From Bacteroidota bacterium (GTDB lineage: Bacteria > Bacteroidota > Bacteroidia > SXHM01), in assembly GCA_005773695.1 (NCBI GenBank), contig SXHM01000085.1, positions 1 to 8,312 on the forward strand: a stretch of DNA of 8,312 nt. Reading direction: 5' to 3'. Of the stretch, positions 1 through 5,238 are shown one piece after another. The notes beneath the pieces are model-generated. The model was not told the DNA's origin. It did no database searches and was given only the letters and a program-made list of their open reading frames with translations. Numbering within the stretch: position 1 is the first letter of the stretch; each line of letters opens with the position of its first letter. The translations under genes were made by a program, and so were the position numbers.

Positions 1-874
1 AAACAAAATTTCAACTAACGGTGGCGATTTTAATTACATACCAACAAAAAAATTCCGCATACCGGTTGATTCGGCAAAAGTGATTGCCAATGGAACAGTT
101 TCTATTGCCGATACTGCCAATATTGTAAAAGCAATAGAATGGGAAGTAGAAGACAATTACATTACACGCAATCACCTGATGATGTTGGATATTCTGGCAA
201 ACAATAACTGGGAGCGTCCTATTTATTTTGCAGTAACCGTTGGTGATGAATTATACCTGAACCTGCAGGATTATTTCCGTGTGGAAGGGTTCGCTTATCG
301 TTTGGTTCCTGTAAAAAATACTCCAAGAGACGGACAAACCGGAACAGTATCTTCCAACAAAATGTACGACAACATGGTCAACACTTTTGCATGGGGCAAT
401 ATGCTTGATTCAAATGTATATCATGGGACAGAAACGGTGCGCATGAGTATGAACTACCGCAACATGTTTGCACGTCTTGCATTCGCACTTTTTGATGAAG
501 GCAAAAAAGAAGAAGCCATAAAAACAATTGATAAATGTCTGGAACAAATACCCTCTTCTTCCATTGAATTTAATTTTTCTGCTTTGCCTTTAATGGAAGC
601 TTATTATCGTTTTGGTGAAAATGAAAAAGCAAATAAAATAGCAGAGAAGATGGCTGATATTTACAGCCGCGAAATGGATTATTACACTTCTCTTCCGCTT
701 GAGTTTGCTCAACGAACAGGCAAACAACCGCGCATTGCATTTTCTGTTTTGCAACGTTTGGTTCAATTAACAGGAACCTACAAACAAGACGAGCTGAATG
801 CACGTTTGAAAAAAATGTTTGACGAGAAGAAAGATGCGTTTGTAAATTCTCCGGCAGCGAAGTCGATTAAATAA
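1..874 (+). CDS. DUF2723 family membrane protein, C-terminal part (5' end outside window)
   Basis: This is the C-terminal 290 residues of a larger protein; the frame is open from base 2 to the TAA at 872-874, and the GTG at position 80 is internal, not a start. The stretch around NNWERPIYFAVTVG, followed by a YFRVEGFAYRLVPV segment, is characteristic of Bacteroidota DUF2723 proteins, which are normally around 1000 residues with an N-terminal multi-membrane-span domain. The visible part is the soluble tail: roughly residues 145-230 contain a helical TPR-like stretch (NMFARLAFALFDEGKKEEAI, then EAYYRFGENEKANKIAEKMA). The family is classed with GT117/TMEM260-like glycosyltransferases, so a role in glycosylating exported proteins is possible; that is known only at family level and is an inference here. 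No membrane segment lies in the visible part. It converges on the methyltransferase gene with a 48-bp gap in which I see no clear terminator. Confidence 0.85.
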   Translation, partial: NKISTNGGDFNYIPTKKFRIPVDSAKVIANGTVSIADTANIVKAIEWEVEDNYITRNHLMMLDILANNNWERPIYFAVTVGDELYLNLQDYFRVEGFAYRLVPVKNTPRDGQTGTVSSNKMYDNMVNTFAWGNMLDSNVYHGTETVRMSMNYRNMFARLAFALFDEGKKEEAIKTIDKCLEQIPSSSIEFNFSALPLMEAYYRFGENEKANKIAEKMADIYSREMDYYTSLPLEFAQRTGKQPRIAFSVLQRLVQLTGTYKQDELNARLKKMFDEKKDAFVNSPAAKSIK

Positions 875-922
875 GAGCAACAGGATTATTCGGAGAAATT
901 AGATTTAAATTGCCTTGAATAT

Positions 923-1792
923 TTATGCCTTTACTTTTCTGAATCTTCCGAAAACTCCCAAGGGCAGTTTGTTTCCTGTAGTAGCTTGCAGGTAAAGTTC
1001 ACCGGTTTCGAGATCGGGTTTTTGTTGAAAATTATTGTAGATCAAATTCTCAATAATCATAGATGAAAACCCCAGTGAATAGGTGTTGAGAATGAGAAAA
1101 TGTTTTTCTTCATCAAGAAGCTGAGCAACATTTTTTATCATCTCGTCAATCATTTGTTCTAATTGCCAGCTTTCTCCATTAGGACCATGCCCGTAGGCAG
1201 GCGGGTCAAGAATAATTCCGTGATATTTTTTTCCGCGTTTTACTTCGCGTTTAACAAACTTCATGGCATCCTCCACCACCCAACGTATGTTATCTAAACC
1301 GCTGTGTTGCATGTTTTCGTTTGCCCATGTAACAACCTGTTTAATAGAATCAACATGCGTAACATCTGCACCTGCTGCTTTGGCTGCAATGGAGGCTGCA
1401 CCTGTGTATGCAAAGAGGTTCAGGAATTTAGAATCAGGAATGTTTAACTCTTTTATTGACTCGGTAATATAATCCCAATTTACCGCCTGTTCAGGAAATA
1501 TACCAACGTGTTTAAATGATGTAAGCGCCAAACGAAATTTTAAATTTCCGTATTGAATATTCCAGCGGTCGGGAATATTTTTGAGTTTATCCCAGTTGCC
1601 GGATGAACTTGACTTGGCAACAAATTTCACATGTGCTTTTTCTCTCCATTTTTGTTCACTCAGTTTTGGTTCCCACACTGCCTGCGGCTCAGGGCGGATT
1701 GTTATATATTGTCCGAAGCGTTCCAGTTTCTCGAAATTTCCGACATCAATCAGTTCATAGTCGTTGAAATTTTTTGGGGAAAGGAGAAGCAT
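923..1792 (-). CDS. Class I SAM-dependent methyltransferase, RlmI-like (Methyltrans_SAM type)
   Basis: A cytoplasmic 289-residue methyltransferase. The Rossmann-fold signature is clear: motif I LNLFAYTGAAS at about residues 124-134, an acidic ribose-binding residue at D148 in THVDSI, the EDAMKF motif with D175, and the catalytic-type DPPAY at 196-200. NLFAYTG plus DPPxY is the pattern of the RlmI/RlmK 23S rRNA cytosine-5/guanine methyltransferase group (COG1092). Unlike E. coli RlmI it has no N-terminal PUA domain and is about 100 residues shorter. The N-terminal region (GNFEKLERFGQYITIRPEPQ, then TSFKHVGIFPEQAVNWD) matches a form common in Bacteroidota. A structured RNA, probably rRNA, is the likely substrate, but the exact base is not determinable. 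The start ATG (1790-1792) lies 9 bp after the stop of the barrel gene, with an A-rich leader and no clear Shine-Dalgarno, so the two are probably cotranscribed. Confidence 0.88.
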   Translation of the reverse strand: MLLLSPKNFNDYELIDVGNFEKLERFGQYITIRPEPQAVWEPKLSEQKWREKAHVKFVAKSSSSGNWDKLKNIPDRWNIQYGNLKFRLALTSFKHVGIFPEQAVNWDYITESIKELNIPDSKFLNLFAYTGAASIAAKAAGADVTHVDSIKQVVTWANENMQHSGLDNIRWVVEDAMKFVKREVKRGKKYHGIILDPPAYGHGPNGESWQLEQMIDEMIKNVAQLLDEEKHFLILNTYSLGFSSMIIENLIYNNFQQKPDLETGELYLQATTGNKLPLGVFGRFRKVKA

Positions 1793-1801
1793 GTTTTTTT
1801 G

Positions 1802-2380
1802 TTACTTCGACTTTTTTGGCCAGTTATTTTGCCAGGTGCGGCCAAAACTTATTCCTGCCCATGGAACAAAAAACGGTGTGCTTGAAAAAACATTCATTCC
1901 CAACAGCGGAGTGAAGGTGGCGCGTATCATAAACTGTTCGCCATACTCATTTGGTTTACTGTTCCAACGGTATCCTATAACGGGAGCCATAAAAATACGT
2001 GTTGGCGGATTAGTAAGGTAATATCCCTCACCACCAACATTGTTAGGTGAAAAATCTAAACGAAATAAAGCACCAAAACCTATTTCTAATTTACTTCTCT
2101 TTTTACCCAATAAAAGATTTGCAGCAAGCGGAAGGTGAACCATGCGGTCTGCATCACGGATGGGGAGATACTCAAATCCAATTCTGCCAAAGAGGGCAGT
2201 AGCACTTGATTTAACAATCAGTAATTCGTAATTTATAGAGTAATAATATCCCGTTCCACCCAATTCAAGATAAACATTGTTGCGATTGATATTGCGGTTT
2301 TTATCCTGCAATGATATTTGTGAAAAGCCTGAAAAAGCAAATACGGAAAAGAAAAAAATCAAGAACAATCTTGCGTTCAT
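1802..2380 (-). CDS. Small secreted outer-membrane beta-barrel-like protein, function unknown
   Basis: A 192-residue protein with a classical signal peptide (residues 1-20, hydrophobic FLIFFFSVFAFSGF, predicted cut S20|Q21). The mature part alternates polar and hydrophobic residues in short strands separated by turns, for example NNVYLELGGTGYYYSINYEL, ALFGRIGFEYLPI, KLEIGFGALFRLDF, RIFMAPVIGYRW and QFMIRATFTPLLG. This pattern and the aromatic residues at strand ends suggest a small outer-membrane beta-barrel of about eight strands. I recognise it only as a type of hypothetical protein frequent in Bacteroidota; no enzymatic motif is visible. It ends in a basic tail (PKKSK) rather than the terminal aromatic residue common in barrel proteins, so a periplasmic beta-sandwich remains possible. 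It is the first gene of a likely two-gene operon with the methyltransferase, with no obvious functional link, and it diverges from the 623-residue T9SS cargo gene. Confidence 0.72.
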   Translation of the reverse strand: MNARLFLIFFFSVFAFSGFSQISLQDKNRNINRNNVYLELGGTGYYYSINYELLIVKSSATALFGRIGFEYLPIRDADRMVHLPLAANLLLGKKRSKLEIGFGALFRLDFSPNNVGGEGYYLTNPPTRIFMAPVIGYRWNSKPNEYGEQFMIRATFTPLLGMNVFSSTPFFVPWAGISFGRTWQNNWPKKSK

Positions 2381-2468
2381 TTTGCTTTTGTTAATTTTAA
2401 GGGCTTAAAAATAGAAAATATTAAGCACAGCAGCATATCTTGCTTCTGTCTAATAAAACAAACAGCGC
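2381..2468. promoter_or_regulatory. Divergent 88-bp intergenic region, presumed to hold two promoters
   Basis: This AT-rich gap separates the start codons of two outward-reading genes, so promoters for both must lie in it or inside the opposing gene. I searched for the Bacteroidota sigma-A pattern (TTTG, about 19 bp, TAnnTTTG) and found no convincing match on either strand, so the promoter assignment rests on gene arrangement alone. Confidence 0.35.
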
Positions 2469-4340
2469 ATGAAAAAACTCTTACTCCTACTCACTTTCTC
2501 ACTTTCTTACTTTCTCACTCTCCATGCTCAAACCAGTGGCGGGCCCGATGCTTTTGGCTACACATGGCTGCACAGTAATGCTTTGGGCGGCCCTGTTTAC
2601 AATTGGATTGACATACTTCCTGTGGCAACGGAGATGAACGGATTTTCTGACGATAATTCGGTAGGGTGGGTGCAAATGGGTTTTGATTTTCATTATTACT
2701 GGACCGATTATGATCAGGTGCGTGTGGGTAGCAACGGCTGGATTTCATTTAATAATGTGGGAAATATTGCACATGGTTTTCCGCTCATTCCAACACCGGG
2801 TGGCAATGCCGATAATTATATTGCTCCTTTTATGGTGGATCTGAATTTTGCCACTGAGGCTAATCCCGGCAGAGTTTATTATTGGAGTAATAATGTAGAC
2901 ACGTTTATTGTTACTTATTATCAGGCTCCGTTTTGGATAAACGCTCAACCTGATTTTACAGGCTCTAATACCTTTCAGGTTATATTCACCAACACCGATA
3001 GTTCCATTACTTTTCAATATGCCGAGCAAACAGGCTTTGTGCAGAACACCAATTTGAATGATATTATTATAGGCATAGAAAATGTAACCGGCTCTATTGG
3101 TTTGCAGTGTACGCTCGACAATTATCCGGTGGCTCCTGCTGCTATAAAGTTCTATTATCCCGAAACGGTTACGCTTGCAATTCCTGACCTGAAACCGGCA
3201 TGGAATCAGAATGATGAAAATGCCGGTTTGTTCTTTTTCAAAGGCAGTGCAACATATTTACAAAGCAATATCACAAATGTTGGTAATACTACGGTTGATG
3301 CACCTTCTAATGCAATAGCCAATTTTCTGGATGCTCAGAATATTTCCGGTTTTTCTTCAACCGTTGCTTTAGGCTCTATTGCTCAGGATGCAGATACAAC
3401 TATCAATTTTGATGGGGTGCTTTCATTAGATAATCCGGGTGATTTCACGTATCGGGTTTCAGTTTCAAACAGCAGCGATTTAAATACTTATAATAACAAC
3501 AATGACTTTGAAATAGTAGTGGTTGACAGCGCCAACGGTGAAGTGGTGTTGAGTTATGTGCCCGAAGATTCAACTATGATAACCTTTGTTTCGTGGAATG
3601 GCGGTGGAAATACAAGTGGTGCTGCCATTAAAGTTATTCCGCCCTATTACCCTGCAACCATTGTGGGTGCTGAGTTTTTTGTGATGTCTAATTTAGGCGG
3701 TTTCAATCCTATTCCCAATGGATTTACCACTAATGTGGTAACCGAAAATGTGCAAAATCAGCCGGCAGTTATTCAAACAAGTGAATCGGTTAGCAACTCA
3801 GCTTTATTTCCTTCGCAGTGGAACAGGGTTGATTTTACAAACCCTTACACCATTACTTCAGGGCCTGTTTATATAAACTGGATTATGGGGGGAGATTCCA
3901 TAGCGTTGGGCACACATCCGTATGGTCCTATTTCTAACCGCAGTTTAGAAATTCTGGATGGCGATTGGGCCGAATACCGTCAGGGTGCTAATGAAGATCT
4001 GGGTATTCGTGTTATCATTTCTTCCGCTGGTGCGCAGCCCGATACCACGGTATTAGGTATTGGTGATGTTGTTTTGGAAAACGATGTTATATTGTATCAG
4101 AATTACCCAAACCCGGCAGAAAATACCACTACTGTTGAGTTTTATATTCCTGCAACTGCTGCCGGTGATTTTAATCTTTACAATACTGCGGGTAGTTTGA
4201 TAAACACTATTTCATTCAGCGCACTAAGTCAGGGTAAACACCGTGTGGACATAAATACCGCTAAACTTGCAGCAGGTATTTATTACTACACACTTGCAGT
4301 AAAAGACAAGGTGTATTCAAAGAAAATGGTGGTGCGTTAA
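2469..4340 (+). CDS. Secreted protein with T9SS type A sorting domain and CARDB-like domain
   Basis: A 623-residue surface or extracellular protein. Residues 1-20 form a signal peptide (MKKLLLLLTFSLSYFLTLHA, cut before Q21). Residues about 28-230 form an all-beta domain with features recurring at the N-terminus of Bacteroidota secreted proteins: GYTWLHSNALGGPVYNWIDI, then DDNSVGWVQMGFDFHYYW, VGSNGWISF and NYIAPFMVDLNF. Residues about 239-352 resemble a CARDB adhesive module (IPDLKPAWNQNDENAG, SNITNVGNTTVDAPS, ending NNNNDFEIVVVD). Residues about 355-520 are a further beta-rich region without a recognised motif. The last ~85 residues are a T9SS type A sorting domain: QNYPNPAENTTTVEF, LAAGIYYYTLAV and a basic end KKMVVR. 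The protein should cross the inner membrane by Sec and the outer membrane by T9SS. No protease or hydrolase residues are recognisable, so a binding or structural role is more likely. The gene diverges from the barrel gene and may be read through into the cyclophilin gene 68 bp downstream. Confidence 0.88.
   Translation: MKKLLLLLTFSLSYFLTLHAQTSGGPDAFGYTWLHSNALGGPVYNWIDILPVATEMNGFSDDNSVGWVQMGFDFHYYWTDYDQVRVGSNGWISFNNVGNIAHGFPLIPTPGGNADNYIAPFMVDLNFATEANPGRVYYWSNNVDTFIVTYYQAPFWINAQPDFTGSNTFQVIFTNTDSSITFQYAEQTGFVQNTNLNDIIIGIENVTGSIGLQCTLDNYPVAPAAIKFYYPETVTLAIPDLKPAWNQNDENAGLFFFKGSATYLQSNITNVGNTTVDAPSNAIANFLDAQNISGFSSTVALGSIAQDADTTINFDGVLSLDNPGDFTYRVSVSNSSDLNTYNNNNDFEIVVVDSANGEVVLSYVPEDSTMITFVSWNGGGNTSGAAIKVIPPYYPATIVGAEFFVMSNLGGFNPIPNGFTTNVVTENVQNQPAVIQTSESVSNSALFPSQWNRVDFTNPYTITSGPVYINWIMGGDSIALGTHPYGPISNRSLEILDGDWAEYRQGANEDLGIRVIISSAGAQPDTTVLGIGDVVLENDVILYQNYPNPAENTTTVEFYIPATAAGDFNLYNTAGSLINTISFSALSQGKHRVDINTAKLAAGIYYYTLAVKDKVYSKKMVVR
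2491..2522 (+). repeat. Four-copy 8-nt tandem repeat (unit TCACTTTC) inside signal-peptide codons
   Basis: Four consecutive 8-base units start at 2491, 2499, 2507 and 2515. The first two are identical (TCACTTTC); the third and fourth each differ by one base (TTACTTTC, TCACTCTC). They encode the hydrophobic core of the signal peptide of the 623-residue protein. Eight is not a multiple of three, so gain or loss of one unit would shift the reading frame a few codons after the start. Confidence 0.8.
4083..4337 (+). other. T9SS type A C-terminal sorting domain of the 623-residue protein
   Basis: This part encodes the last ~85 residues, ending before the TAA stop. It shows the usual order of sorting-domain motifs: the entry NYPNPAENTTTVEF, a strand-turn section VEFYIPATAAGDFNLYNTAG, the LAAGIYYYTL motif and the basic terminal strand YSKKMVVR. 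In this family the domain is the T9SS export signal and is usually cleaved off or replaced by a surface anchor. Confidence 0.88.
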
Positions 4341-4408
4341 CAAATGATTAAGAAACGCACGTAAATTAAATACCTAATTTCGCTGCTCAATTTCAAAAAT
4401 CTATAATT

Positions 4409-4960
4409 ATGAAACGCATTCTAACATTATCATTAATCATTTTTTCAACTTTAAACATTATGGCACAAAACCCTAAAGTATTTTTTGACATGACGGCCGA
4501 TGGCGAGAAGCTTGGTCGTATAGTATTTGAACTGCGCGCAGATGCAGCGCCTAAAACAGCCGAAAACTTCCGTGCACTTTGCACAGGCGAAAAAGGTTTT
4601 GGATACAAAGGCTCACCTTTTCACCGTGTTATTCCTAACTTTATGTGTCAGGGTGGTGATTTTACAAACCAGAACGGTACAGGCGGCAAAAGCATTTATG
4701 GCGATAAATTTGCTGACGAAAATTTTACACTTAAACATACTGAACCCGGTTTGCTGAGCATGGCAAACGCTGGTCCAAATACCAACGGTTCGCAGTTTTT
4801 TATTACCACTGTAGTTACTTCATGGCTTGACGGGAAGCACGTTGTTTTCGGTAAAGTAGTTGAAGGTATGGATATAGTAAGAACAATTGAAAAATTAGGC
4901 AGCCAAAGCGGAGCAACTGCTAAAAAAATTATAGTTGCCGACTGCGGAGAGGTGAAGTAA
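4409..4960 (+). CDS. Exported cyclophilin-type peptidyl-prolyl cis-trans isomerase, cyclophilin A-like
   Basis: A 183-residue cyclophilin that isomerises Xaa-Pro bonds. Residues 1-19 are a signal peptide ([19 protein letters not shown], cut before Q20), so it should act in the periplasm or beyond. The catalytic core is complete: R73 in FHRVIP (human CypA R55), F78, M79 and Q81 in NFMCQGGDF (F60, M61, Q63), A119 and N120 (A101, N102), Q129 and F131 (Q111, F113), W139 (W121) and H144 (H126). The offset from human CypA is a constant 18 residues over this core, so there are no gaps there. Long stretches such as [38 protein letters not shown] and [12 protein letters not shown] read like eukaryotic CypA rather than E. 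coli PpiA/PpiB. Retention of W139 predicts cyclosporin A binding. It follows a T9SS cargo gene by 68 bp and is followed by a terminator, which suggests a role in folding exported proteins (inference). Confidence 0.93.
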   Translation: MKRILTLSLIIFSTLNIMAQNPKVFFDMTADGEKLGRIVFELRADAAPKTAENFRALCTGEKGFGYKGSPFHRVIPNFMCQGGDFTNQNGTGGKSIYGDKFADENFTLKHTEPGLLSMANAGPNTNGSQFFITTVVTSWLDGKHVVFGKVVEGMDIVRTIEKLGSQSGATAKKIIVADCGEVK

Positions 4961-4982
4961 ACAGCAGAATGCTTTAGAATAG

Positions 4983-5013
4983 AAAAACCCTGTGAGAAAT
5001 CACGGGTTTTTTT
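4983..5013 (+). terminator. Hairpin terminator after the cyclophilin gene
   Basis: The left arm AAAAACCC plus GTGA (4983-4995, with a bulged T at 4991) pairs with TCAC plus GGGTTTTT (5000-5011) around a GAAA tetraloop (4996-4999). A run of seven T follows at 5007-5013. It starts 22 bp after the cyclophilin stop. The A run on the left means it could also act in the opposite direction, for the adhesin gene, though it lies more than 220 bp beyond that gene's stop. Confidence 0.8.
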
Positions 5014-5034
5014 ATTGGAGAATAGTCAGAAAGT

Positions 5035-5059
5035 AATTGTTTCCATAGCGGAAGCAATT
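5035..5059. repeat. 10-bp inverted repeat (hairpin) at the head of the 21-bp array
   Basis: AATTGTTTCC (5035-5044) and GGAAGCAATT (5050-5059) pair fully around a 5-nt loop (ATAGC), with one G-T wobble at 5040/5054. There is no T run after it, so it is not a typical terminator. It overlaps the first, most diverged unit of the tandem array. Confidence 0.6.
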
Positions 5060-5225
5060 GAAATCAGAGAAATAATAACTTCCGCATGAAAAATGATTGC
5101 TTCCGCACCACATGTGAAAGCTTCCGCTCTGGAAATATTTGCTTTCGTATCAGTAGTTTTTGCTTCATCCTTAGAAAGGAATACTTTCGCACCAGAAACG
5201 TTTGCTTCCCGAATGAAATATCCTG
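5040..5225. repeat. Degenerate tandem repeat with 21-bp period, about nine units
   Basis: Seven consecutive 21-bp units start at exactly 5079, 5100, 5121, 5142, 5163, 5184 and 5205. The core consensus is CTTCCGCACCAGAAA followed by a T-rich spacer ending in TTTG. Unit heads are CTTCCGC, CTTCCGC, CTTCCGC, CTTTCGT, CTTCATC, CTTTCGC and CTTCCCG. Upstream lie two more decayed units, 5040-5060 (21 bp, TTTCCATAGCGGAAGCAATTG-like, including a reverse-oriented GCGGAAGC) and 5061-5078 (18 bp, with the shared AGAAAT core). The array sits between two convergent genes and fills most of the 278-bp gap 4961-5238. Units are strongly diverged but spacing is exact over the last seven. Function is unknown. Confidence 0.82.
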
Positions 5226-5238
5226 TTTTTGAGTAGAA

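Noticed and set aside
875..922. Bidirectional terminator between the DUF2723 and methyltransferase genes
   Set aside because: Only a short AT palindrome (ATTTAAAT) is visible, with no GC stem and no T run of useful length.
2381..2468. Specific promoter elements for the two divergent genes
   Set aside because: Candidates such as TATCTTGC lack a partner element at about 19-bp spacing, so only the region, not sites, is reported.
4375..4382. TAATTTCG before the cyclophilin gene as a Bacteroidota -7 promoter element (TAnnTTTG)
   Set aside because: One mismatch and no TTTG at the expected upstream distance; in AT-rich DNA this is expected by chance.
5040..5225. CRISPR array
   Set aside because: There is no spacer of constant unrelated sequence between conserved repeats; the 21-bp units are contiguous and themselves diverged, and no cas gene is near.
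5086..5232. A 48-codon plus-strand frame starting with ATG across the 21-bp repeat array
   Set aside because: The openness follows from a repeat length divisible by three; composition (heptads FRxxxxC) matches no family I know and there is no supporting leader, so it is not called as a gene.
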